Shown here: positions 16,260-24,135 of the stretch, one piece after another | Numbering within the stretch: position 1 is the stretch's first letter | Layout of the letters: every line of letters begins with the position of its first letter | Assembly: GCA_002412705.1 (NCBI GenBank) | Contig: DHVO01000208.1 | Span: forward strand, 1 to 28,064 | Direction of reading: 5' to 3' | Source: Bacteroidales bacterium UBA5206 | Lineage (GTDB): Bacteria > Bacteroidota > Bacteroidia > Bacteroidales > Tenuifilaceae | Length of the DNA stretch: 28,064 nucleotides | Made by a program: the position numbers and the translations under genes | The notes under the pieces: model-generated | Told to the model about the DNA's origin: nothing | The model's input: the letters and a program-made list of their open reading frames with translations, nothing else | The model's database searches: none

Positions 16260-16694
16260 ATGGTAAAAAAGAGTTTCCACATATTCCTCTCAGCCATTCT
16301 GTTGTTAAGTCATATTTACTTAACAATTGGCACCCACTTTTGCGGAGGAGAAGTGGTGGAAACAATCATAACTGTTGGCGCATCGGATTTAGGCTGCAAA
16401 ATGGGCAGTACACAGGATTGCCTTAACATACCTTCTGAAAGCACATATCAACATGAAAGCCTTTTAAATGAGCCTCCGTGCTGCCAAAACGAATATCAAA
16501 CCCTAAACGTTACCAGCGAATATGTAAACGATGCCACACAAGCCACGGTAAGCTACAACTATGCCATTGCGCTTCTGCATTCAACCTTCAGCATCGAGTT
16601 ACAGCCACAAATAACCTTTAGGTTTTCACCCAAATACATTGCACCGCCGTTTGAAAAAGACGTACAGACTCTTTTTCAAACATTCCTTTGTTGA
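16260..16694 (+). CDS. HYC_CC_PP family small protein
   Basis: This 144-residue protein begins with a secretion signal or anchor (residues 4-23) and carries the three marks that name the family: HFC at 26-28 followed by GG, a CC pair at 74-75 in PPCCQNE, and PP at 129-130 in IAPPF. Further Cys residues lie at 46, 54 and at the very C-terminus. The family is found in Bacteroidota, often beside heavy-metal efflux genes, as here: cusA follows after 98 bases. The Cys/His content and signal suggest a periplasmic or membrane-bound metal sensor or chaperone, but that is inference. The ATG at 16260 gives a proper signal sequence. Confidence 0.85.
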   Translation: MVKKSFHIFLSAILLLSHIYLTIGTHFCGGEVVETIITVGASDLGCKMGSTQDCLNIPSESTYQHESLLNEPPCCQNEYQTLNVTSEYVNDATQATVSYNYAIALLHSTFSIELQPQITFRFSPKYIAPPFEKDVQTLFQTFLC

Positions 16695-16719
16695 TTTTAG
16701 ATTGAACTGTTTGATTACT

Positions 16720-16756
16720 TGCTGACAATTCAGCATGTAATGGTGCATTGCACCAT
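16720..16756 (+). promoter_or_regulatory. Two small hairpins between the HYC_CC_PP gene and cusA
   Basis: TGCTGA (16720-16725) pairs with TCAGCA (16730-16735) around CAAT, and four bases later ATGGTGC (16740-16746) pairs with GCACCAT (16750-16756) around ATT. No T run follows, so they are not an intrinsic terminator. They could be an operator pair, or RNA stems that adjust the amount of pump relative to the small upstream protein. Confidence 0.4.
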
Positions 16757-16792
16757 ATTCAGATTTAATATTCATCATAAAATCACGATACA

Positions 16793-19700
16793 ATGCTCAA
16801 CAAGATTATTAAATATTTCTTGGAGAACAAGCTTGTAACAGTACTTGTGCTTACAGGCCTTGTAGCATGGGGTATAGTTACGGCGCCATTTGGCTGGAAC
16901 CTTGGAGGATTACCCTCCGACCCAGTGCCAGTTGATGCCATCCCAGATATTGGCGAGAACCAGCAAATTGTTTTTACTCCTTGGAATGGGCGTTCGCCTC
17001 AGGATATTGAGGACCAGATATCATACCCCTTAACAACCTACCTACTAGGAATACCTGGAGTAAAAACCATCAGAAGTTCCTCCATTTTTGGATTTTCCAG
17101 CATTTACATAATATTCAGTGAGGATATTGAGTTTTACTGGTCGCGCTCGCGAATACTGGAGAAACTCAGCTCCATTCCATCGGGACTCTTACCAGAAGGC
17201 GTACAGCCCACGCTTGGCCCCGATGCTACTGCCTTAGGGCAAGTGTACTGGTACACCATTGAAGGACGCGATAAAGACGGAAACCCTACAGGGGGCTGGG
17301 ACTTACATGAGATTAGAACCGTTCAGGATTTCTATGTTAAGTATGGGCTAAATGCAACGGAAGGGGTTTCAGAAGTAGCATCAATTGGGGGCTACGTGCA
17401 GGAGTACCAAATAGATGTAAACCCCGATGCCCTAAAAGCCTACAACATTCCACTGCACAGGGTAATGCAGGCAGTTCAGAAATCGAACCGCGACGTAGGA
17501 GCCAAAACCATAGAAATAAACCAGGCTGAGTACCTTGTTAGAGGGTTGGGCTACATCAAAAGCACTCAAGATATAGAGAAGGCTGTGGTTGCTGTGCAAG
17601 ATAACGTACCCATTCGCATTAAGGATATTGCAGAGGTAACCCTTGGGCCTGCCGCACGACGAGGGGCACTGGACAAGGATGGCGCCGAAGTGGTTGGCGG
17701 AGTAGTTGTAGCTAGGTATGGAGCCAATCCGCTTCATGTTATAAATAATCTAAAGGAGAAAATAAAAGAAATATCTCCCGGCTTACCCAAAAAGACTCTA
17801 GCTAATGGAGTGGAAAGCCAGCTAACCATTGTTCCTTTTTACGACCGTTCGGTGCTGATTTACGAAACCCTAGGGACGCTGGAAGAGGCCTTATCGCTTC
17901 AAATCATCATCACCATTCTTGTAATTATTGTGATGATTTACAACCTTAGGGCATCCATACTTATTTCTAGCCTATTACCCATTGCAGTGCTCATGGTGTT
18001 TATTGCCATGCGCTACTTTGGGGTAGATGCAAATATTGTAGCGCTATCGGGTATTGCCATTGCCATTGGAACCATGGTAGATTTAGGCATCATCCTATCG
18101 GAGAATATTGTAAAGCACCTCGACGAGGCGCCTTCTGAGCAAAAGCTAATTACCACTATCTACAACGGCTCAGCCGAGGTAAGTTCAGCTATACTAACCG
18201 CAGTATCTACAACCATTGTGAGTTTTATACCTGTATTTACCATGCAGGCTGCCGAAGGAAAACTATTTGGCCCACTAGCCTATACAAAAACCTTTGCGCT
18301 GGTTGCTGCGCTTATTGTTGCGCTAATAATACTACCAACTCTTGCCCACTGGTTTTTCGGTTTCAGAATCAAAAGTTCCCGCATTAGCAATTGGTTAAAT
18401 GGAACTCTTATCATAGTGGGTATTGGTGGAATTCTAGGAGGCGTTGCGTGGGCTGGTATAATGCTCGTTCTTTTTGGTGCAATACACTTTATTAAGCCGT
18501 TTGTAAGTAGCAAAAGTTTTTTCAAAAAGCCATTGCCCAACAAAATAGCAACAAACATTGAGCTTATTCTGGTTGCCATTGGCGTTGTATGGCTACTAGC
18601 AAAGTACTGGCTACCATTAGGAGCAGGCAAAAGCGTACTGCTCAACTTTATTTTTGTTGCGCTTTTGGTTGGCCTAATCCTAGGTGCTTTTGCCATTATT
18701 CAAACATCATACAAACGCACTCTAGGGTGGATACTAAATAACAAGATTAAATTCCTACTAATACCAACTGTGCTAATACTTTTAGCAGCTAATATTTGGC
18801 TTGGATTCACTACGGTGTTTGGTTTCATAGCAAAAGGGGCAAACAAAGTGGGTTGGAACATACAAACCACCAATGTTTGGTCTGGTCTTGCACACGCATT
18901 CCCCGGAATTGGGAAGGAGTTTATGCCAGCCCTAGATGAGGGTAGCTTTTTGCTAATGCCCACATCAATGCCCCACTCCGGAGTTGAGTACAACAAAAAA
19001 GTTGTTGGGCAGCTAGATATGCTCCTTACAAGTATCCCCGAGGTAGAGCTAACGGTGGGTAAACTGGGAAGAGTAGAATCGGCATTGGACCCCGCCCCTG
19101 TATCGATGTACGAAAACATAATCAACTACAAACCAGAGTATGCACTAAACGAAAAGGGGCACCGCCTACGCTTTAAAACAAATAGCGATGGCCTTTTTCT
19201 GCTAAAGAATGGCAAAGCACTTAGCAATCAGGAAATTTTAAACCAAGGAATTTCCATTGATGAACTTACGCCCCACGACAAAGGGAACTACTTTAGGAAC
19301 TGGCGCGAGCACATAAAATCGGCCGATGACATTTGGGCTGAGATTGTTGCCGTTACAAAAATCCCGGGTGTTACCTCGGCGCCCAAGCTTCAACCCATTG
19401 AAACGCGTTTGGTTATGCTACAAACAGGGATGAGAGCCCCTATGGGAATAAAGGTTTTTGGCCCCAATCTGGAAACAATTGAAGCATTTGGGCTAAAGCT
19501 GGAGAGTATTTTAAAGGAGGTTCCATCGGTTAAGGCCGAAGCCGCTTTTGCCGAACGTATTGTGGGCAAACCCTACATCCATCTCAAAATCAACAGAGAT
19601 GAGATTTCTCGCTATGGACTAAGCGTTGACGAGGTGCAACAAACCATTGAAACAGCCATAGGCGGAATGAAAATATCATCGACAATTGAAGGGCGAGAGC

Positions 19701-20617
19701 GCTTCCCTATTAGAGTTAGATACCCCAGAGAGCTAAGGGACAACCCCGAGGTTATTGCGAAGATACTAATTCCCACACCATCGGGAGCACAGATTCCGCT
19801 GGAACAGGTTGTTGACATTGAGTACATAAGGGGGCCTCAAGCCATAAAAAGCGAAAACACGTTCCTTGTGGGCTACGTGCTTTTTGATAAGCGCGAGGGG
19901 TATGCCGAAGTTGATGTGGTGAATGCAGCCCAAAACATGATACAGCAAAAAATTGATGCAGGAGAACTGATTGTGCCATCGGGTGTGAGCTACAAATTCT
20001 CTGGAAACCATGAGAATCAGGTTCGTGCAGAGAAACGACTAAGCATAATTGTCCCCATAGTTCTTCTTATCATATTCCTTATTCTGTACTTCCAGTTTAA
20101 ATCGGTAACAACATCACTTATGATATTCACCGGAGTGGCAATGGCCTTTAGCGGTGGGTTCATCTTACTTTGGCTATACGGCCAAGGGTGGTTTGCCAAT
20201 TTTGCTGTGTTTGGAACAAACATAAGGGACCTATTCCAAATGGGTACCATAAACCTAAGCGTTGCGGTGTGGGTTGGCTTTATTGCCCTTTTTGGCCTGG
20301 CTACCGACGATGGCGTGCTAATGGGAACTTACCTAGACCAGAGCTTTAAACGCAATAGAACAAAAACTATTAGCGAAATTAGGTCTGCAGTGATTGAGGC
20401 TGGCGAGCGAAGAATAAGACCAGCAGTAATGACAACCACAACAACCATTATTGCCCTACTACCAGTGCTTACATCAACTGGGCGAGGTGCCGACATAATG
20501 GTTCCAATGGCCATTCCCGCATTTGGAGGCATGATAGTGGCTGCCATTACCTACTATATTGTTCCCACGCTGTACTGCATGCGCGAAGAGTACAACCTTA
20601 AAAAGTCGAAATCATGA
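16793..20617 (+). CDS. cusA: CusA/CzcA-type heavy-metal efflux RND pump, probably Cu(I)/Ag(I)
   Basis: This is the proton-driven inner-membrane pump of a tripartite heavy-metal exporter. The 1274 residues exceed the roughly 1040 of E. coli CusA. The N-terminus has the RND start and PVDAIPDIGENQQI. The proton-relay motif GTMVDLGIILSEN (Asp430, Glu437) identifies the heavy-metal subfamily. Three Met residues that match the CusA metal triad are present: Met722 in LLMPTSMP, Met772 in PAPVSM and Met875 in LVMLQTGM, which favours Cu(I)/Ag(I) over divalent ions. The extra length lies mainly between residues about 530 and 645, where roughly four additional hydrophobic segments separate the sixth and seventh canonical helices, and near 780-850 in the periplasmic domain. 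It overlaps the next gene by 4 bases (ATGA). Confidence 0.96.
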   Translation: MLNKIIKYFLENKLVTVLVLTGLVAWGIVTAPFGWNLGGLPSDPVPVDAIPDIGENQQIVFTPWNGRSPQDIEDQISYPLTTYLLGIPGVKTIRSSSIFGFSSIYIIFSEDIEFYWSRSRILEKLSSIPSGLLPEGVQPTLGPDATALGQVYWYTIEGRDKDGNPTGGWDLHEIRTVQDFYVKYGLNATEGVSEVASIGGYVQEYQIDVNPDALKAYNIPLHRVMQAVQKSNRDVGAKTIEINQAEYLVRGLGYIKSTQDIEKAVVAVQDNVPIRIKDIAEVTLGPAARRGALDKDGAEVVGGVVVARYGANPLHVINNLKEKIKEISPGLPKKTLANGVESQLTIVPFYDRSVLIYETLGTLEEALSLQIIITILVIIVMIYNLRASILISSLLPIAVLMVFIAMRYFGVDANIVALSGIAIAIGTMVDLGIILSENIVKHLDEAPSEQKLITTIYNGSAEVSSAILTAVSTTIVSFIPVFTMQAAEGKLFGPLAYTKTFALVAALIVALIILPTLAHWFFGFRIKSSRISNWLNGTLIIVGIGGILGGVAWAGIMLVLFGAIHFIKPFVSSKSFFKKPLPNKIATNIELILVAIGVVWLLAKYWLPLGAGKSVLLNFIFVALLVGLILGAFAIIQTSYKRTLGWILNNKIKFLLIPTVLILLAANIWLGFTTVFGFIAKGANKVGWNIQTTNVWSGLAHAFPGIGKEFMPALDEGSFLLMPTSMPHSGVEYNKKVVGQLDMLLTSIPEVELTVGKLGRVESALDPAPVSMYENIINYKPEYALNEKGHRLRFKTNSDGLFLLKNGKALSNQEILNQGISIDELTPHDKGNYFRNWREHIKSADDIWAEIVAVTKIPGVTSAPKLQPIETRLVMLQTGMRAPMGIKVFGPNLETIEAFGLKLESILKEVPSVKAEAAFAERIVGKPYIHLKINRDEISRYGLSVDEVQQTIETAIGGMKISSTIEGRERFPIRVRYPRELRDNPEVIAKILIPTPSGAQIPLEQVVDIEYIRGPQAIKSENTFLVGYVLFDKREGYAEVDVVNAAQNMIQQKIDAGELIVPSGVSYKFSGNHENQVRAEKRLSIIVPIVLLIIFLILYFQFKSVTTSLMIFTGVAMAFSGGFILLWLYGQGWFANFAVFGTNIRDLFQMGTINLSVAVWVGFIALFGLATDDGVLMGTYLDQSFKRNRTKTISEIRSAVIEAGERRIRPAVMTTTTTIIALLPVLTSTGRGADIMVPMAIPAFGGMIVAAITYYIVPTLYCMREEYNLKKSKS

Positions 20618-21846
20618 AACAATATATAGTAGTAGCAATGCTTATGCTGCTTTTTAGCTCGGTGAGCATTGCCCAAACACTCGACGATTACTTTAGGATT
20701 GCAGCCGAGAGCAATCCCGCACTCCAGGCAGCATACAAGGAGTATGAGGCCGCTTTGCAAAAGGTGCCACAAGCAACCTCTTTGCCAGACCCTACCCTAT
20801 CGTTCGGGTACTTTATTTCTCCTGTTGAGACAAGGCTTGGCCCTCAAAAGGCAAGATTCTCTCTTACACAGATGTTCCCTTGGTTTGGAACGCTTAAAGC
20901 ACAGGGTAATGTTGCAGCACTTATGGCCGAAGCCAAATTCCAATCATTTATTGATGAGCGTAACAAGCTTTACCTAAGAGTTGCCACAGCATACTATCCT
21001 ATATATGAGCTCAGACAGCTGGTGCGCATAGAGCAAGACAATGTAGCTTTGCTGAAATCGTACAAAAACATTGCAACGCAAAAATTCGAAAACGGCACAA
21101 CAACCATGGTTGATGTGCTGCGCGTTGACATTATGCTCTCCGATGCGCAAACTAGCCTTAATATCCTTAAGGATAAGGAGATTCCGTTACTAACCACATT
21201 TAACTTGCTGCTAAACCGAAACGCAGACATTGAAGTGATTACAAACGACACTCTCAGCGCCACCCCTCTTTCCGATGGGTACCGCAAGGACTCCCTTGTA
21301 GCCATGAATCCAATGTTAAAGGCGCTGGACCTAAAAGTGCAATCAGGCAAAGCATCGGAGATTGTGGCTCGTAAACAGGGCATGCCCAAGCTGGGGGTTG
21401 GTTTAGATTACGTTATAGTTGGCCAGAACAAGGATGTTACAATGCCCAACAATGGCAAAGACATAATTATGCCCATGGTAAGCGTTAGCATCCCGCTTTT
21501 CAGAGGGAAATATAATGCTTTGGTAAGGGAAGCCCAATTAATGCAGGAAAGCTACTCATATCAAATGCAAGATACAGAAAACAGGCTAACCTCTGAGTAC
21601 GATGCCGTTTGGTACGAGGTACAAAAGCAGGCTCAACTTTTGTCCCTTTACAATCAGCAAATTGAATCAACACAACAATCGCTTAACCTGCTGTTCTCAT
21701 CCTATAGCAATTCGGGGAAAGAATTTGTTGAGGTACTGCGCATGCAGCAAATGCTGCTACAGTACCAAAAAATGAGAGCTTCAGCTATAAGCCAGTATCA
21801 CATGGCTGTTGAAAGGATGAATTACATAACCTCAAAAACACGCTAA
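20614..21846 (+). CDS. TolC-family outer-membrane efflux channel (CusC-like)
   Basis: This is the outer-membrane exit duct of the tripartite exporter. The 410 residues begin with a signal peptide ending near residue 20 (FSSVSIAQ), and then show two outer-membrane efflux protein repeats rich in long coiled helices: AAESNPALQAAYKEYE, SQTLPDPTLS-like PDPTLSFGYF, QMFPWFGTLKAQG, and ENGTTTMVDVLRVDI, with a second copy around GKEFVEVLRMQQM. The start overlaps the pump stop codon and the next gene begins one base after its stop, so translation of all three is linked. No N-terminal lipobox Cys is present, unlike E. coli CusC. Confidence 0.94.
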   Translation: MKQYIVVAMLMLLFSSVSIAQTLDDYFRIAAESNPALQAAYKEYEAALQKVPQATSLPDPTLSFGYFISPVETRLGPQKARFSLTQMFPWFGTLKAQGNVAALMAEAKFQSFIDERNKLYLRVATAYYPIYELRQLVRIEQDNVALLKSYKNIATQKFENGTTTMVDVLRVDIMLSDAQTSLNILKDKEIPLLTTFNLLLNRNADIEVITNDTLSATPLSDGYRKDSLVAMNPMLKALDLKVQSGKASEIVARKQGMPKLGVGLDYVIVGQNKDVTMPNNGKDIIMPMVSVSIPLFRGKYNALVREAQLMQESYSYQMQDTENRLTSEYDAVWYEVQKQAQLLSLYNQQIESTQQSLNLLFSSYSNSGKEFVEVLRMQQMLLQYQKMRASAISQYHMAVERMNYITSKTR

Positions 21847-21847
21847 C

Positions 21848-23641
21848 ATGAAATCCCTAGATAAAAAAACAATAATAGTAGCCGCAACCACCCTTGCACT
21901 TGGCCTTTTATTTGGCTGGTTACTCTTTGGTGGAACCAAGGAAAGCACACACAACGAGCATCAGCACACAAAAACCGAGGTTAAAGGTGAAACCATTTGG
22001 ACTTGCTCCATGCACCCACAGGTGCGCCAGCCCGAACCCGGAGATTGCCCCATATGCGGCATGGACCTTATTCCTCTGGAAGAGGATAAAAACACCCAAA
22101 CCGACCCAAATGCAATAAGGATGTCACCCACGGCAATGCAGCTAGCCAACGTAAGTACAGCAGTAGTGGGCAGCATAAAACCGAAAAAACAGGTAAGGCT
22201 AAATGGCAAAGTGCAATCCGATGAGCGAATGGTTTACTCTCAAGCCTCACACATCCCGGGTAGAATAGAGAAGTTGATGGTTAATTTCACTGGTGAGTTT
22301 GTCCAAAAGGGACAGGCAATAGCCTATGTTTACTCGCCAGAGCTGGTTACGGCACAGGAAGAGCTACTCGAAGCCCAACGAATTTCCGAAGCGCAACCAC
22401 AGCTTTTTTCGTCGGCAAAGGAAAAGCTTAAAAGGTGGAAACTAACCGATAAGCAAATAGCAGAGGTGCTCTCAACAGGAAAAACGATGGACGAGTTCCC
22501 CATTCTTGCCGATGTTTCCGGATACGTTACATCAAAACTGGTTAACCTTGGCAGCTACGTGCGCAAAGGAGAAACCATTTACCAAATTGCAGACCTATCA
22601 AAGGTTTGGGTTCTGTTTGATGTGTACGAATCGGATATCACTTGGGTAAAAAAGGGTGATAAAATTGATTTCACAATGGCATCACTCCCTGGAGAATCCT
22701 TTGCAGGAACAGTAAGTTACCTTGACCCAACTATCGACCCCAAAACGCGTGTAGCAAAGGCAAGGGTAGAATACAGCAACACCGCTAACAAGCTAAAACC
22801 CGAAATGTTTGCATCAGGGGTAGTTGAGGCAACACTTACTGGAAAATCAAAATCGTTAGTAGTACCAAAAACAGCCGTAATGTGGACGGGCAAACGTTCG
22901 GTTGTTTACGTTAAGGTGGGCTCCAGCCAAGGTGTAGACTTTAGCATGCGCGAGGTCACCCTTGGCCCATCCCTAGGCGATAGCTACATTGTGGAAAACG
23001 GGCTAATGGATGGCGAGGAGATAGCAGTAAACGGAACCTTTAGCATTGATGCTGCGGCACAACTAGCAGGCAAGCCTAGCATGATGAGCCCAGAAGGAGG
23101 AGCAGCGGTCAGTGGACATAACCACGGTAGTGCTCCATCAAACCAGTTGCATGTGGATGAGCATAGCAAGGAGGCTCCCAAAAACCTAACCATAAGCAAG
23201 GAGGCGAAGAGGGCATTAGAACCTCTCTACATCGCCTACCTAGAATGGAAAGATGAGCTAACCAACGATAACTTTGATAAAGCGCAGAAGAAGGCCGAAA
23301 ACATGAAGCTAGCGCTAGAGAAAGTTGACATGACGCTATTCAAGGGTGATACTCACACGGCATGGATGAACGCTCACAGCCAACTTAGCAATGGATTGCA
23401 GCACGTAATGCATCAATCTAACATTAAGGATTTAAGAGAAACCTTCCGGTTAGTTTCTACCCACATGGTGGAGCTAACCACCATGTTCAACCCTTTTCCC
23501 AAAACCCTATTTGTACAGCACTGCCCAATGGCCAACAGCAATAAAGGAGCAGACTGGTTAAGCACGCAAAAGGAGATTAGAAACCCATACTTTGGTAGCT
23601 CTATGCTAACATGCGGCGAAGTTACCAAAGAGATTAACTAA
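21848..23641 (+). CDS. cusB: CusB/CzcB-type periplasmic adaptor with N-terminal metal-binding domain and C-terminal DUF3347
   Basis: The adaptor links pump and channel. The 597 residues hold: an N-terminal anchor (about 8-27); a His-rich linker; a heavy-metal-binding domain at about 50-77 with WTCSMHP and CPICGMDLIPL (Cys53, His56, Cys67, Cys70); the barrel-sandwich and beta-barrel adaptor core (RIEKLMVNFTGEFVQKGQ, ILADVSGYVTSK, YQIADLSKVWV, STIDPKTR-like DPTIDPKTRVAKARVEY) to about 410; a second His-rich linker; and a DUF3347 domain from about 449, with KTLFVQHCPMA (His558, Cys559, Met561) and Cys589. The fused DUF3347 suggests an additional Cu-binding module that hands metal to the pump; this is inference from residues and context. 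It begins one base after the channel gene. Confidence 0.94.
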   Translation: MKSLDKKTIIVAATTLALGLLFGWLLFGGTKESTHNEHQHTKTEVKGETIWTCSMHPQVRQPEPGDCPICGMDLIPLEEDKNTQTDPNAIRMSPTAMQLANVSTAVVGSIKPKKQVRLNGKVQSDERMVYSQASHIPGRIEKLMVNFTGEFVQKGQAIAYVYSPELVTAQEELLEAQRISEAQPQLFSSAKEKLKRWKLTDKQIAEVLSTGKTMDEFPILADVSGYVTSKLVNLGSYVRKGETIYQIADLSKVWVLFDVYESDITWVKKGDKIDFTMASLPGESFAGTVSYLDPTIDPKTRVAKARVEYSNTANKLKPEMFASGVVEATLTGKSKSLVVPKTAVMWTGKRSVVYVKVGSSQGVDFSMREVTLGPSLGDSYIVENGLMDGEEIAVNGTFSIDAAAQLAGKPSMMSPEGGAAVSGHNHGSAPSNQLHVDEHSKEAPKNLTISKEAKRALEPLYIAYLEWKDELTNDNFDKAQKKAENMKLALEKVDMTLFKGDTHTAWMNAHSQLSNGLQHVMHQSNIKDLRETFRLVSTHMVELTTMFNPFPKTLFVQHCPMANSNKGADWLSTQKEIRNPYFGSSMLTCGEVTKEIN

Positions 23642-23673
23642 CCATATTTATTAACCACTAATGTTTATTTACC

Positions 23674-24060
23674 ATGAAATACTACATAAGTAAAACTATT
23701 AACGCCGATTTTGACAAGGCTATGGAGCAAACCATTCAGGCTCTTAAGAACGAAGGGTTTGGGGTACTTTCCCAAATCGACATAAAGGAGAAACTAAAAG
23801 AAAAGTTAGATGTCGATTTTAAGAAGTACACCATACTTGGAGCCTGCAATCCGCCAAATGCCTACAAAGCATTACAGGTAGAAGATAAAATTGGCACCAT
23901 GCTCCCATGCAATGTAATTGTGCAAGAGCATAGCGAGGGCAAGGTAGAAGTTGCAGCAGTAGACCCAGTAGCATCCATGATGGCAGTTGAGAACCAACAA
24001 CTATCCGGTATTGCAAAAGATATAAGAGCGAGGCTGGAACGGGTTATTGAATCGCTATAA
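23674..24060 (+). CDS. DUF302 domain protein
   Basis: The 128 residues form one DUF302 domain, with no signal peptide, so it is probably cytoplasmic. Marks are the N-terminal strand MKYYISKTI, the helix around AMEQTIQALKNEGFGVL, and two short Cys motifs, GACNPP (Cys58) and MLPCNVIV (Cys79), which face each other in known folds of this family. A Met-rich stretch (ASMMAVEN) follows. It begins 32 bases after the adaptor gene and is followed at once by a terminator, so it is the last gene of the efflux operon. A role as a cytoplasmic metal or redox partner is plausible but unproven; DUF302 proteins also occur without pumps. Confidence 0.93.
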   Translation: MKYYISKTINADFDKAMEQTIQALKNEGFGVLSQIDIKEKLKEKLDVDFKKYTILGACNPPNAYKALQVEDKIGTMLPCNVIVQEHSEGKVEVAAVDPVASMMAVENQQLSGIAKDIRARLERVIESL

Positions 24061-24074
24061 ATGAATTATAACAG

Positions 24075-24106
24075 AAAGGCTGCCATATAGTGGCAGCCTT
24101 TTATTT
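24075..24106 (+). terminator. Terminator of the heavy-metal efflux operon
   Basis: AAAGGCTGCCA (24075-24085) and TGGCAGCCTTT (24091-24101) form a perfect 11-bp stem with a 5-base loop, followed by TATTTT on the plus strand. It starts 14 bases after the DUF302 stop. On the minus strand no T run follows, so it mainly ends the plus-strand transcript. Confidence 0.9.
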
Positions 24107-24135
24107 TAACATCAACCATGTGATTGGTTTTAATA

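Noticed and set aside
18280..19125. Two long minus-strand frames inside cusA (138 and 141 codons)
   Set aside because: They are antisense to well-conserved pump sequence, lack a start context or family features, and reflect codon bias on the other strand.
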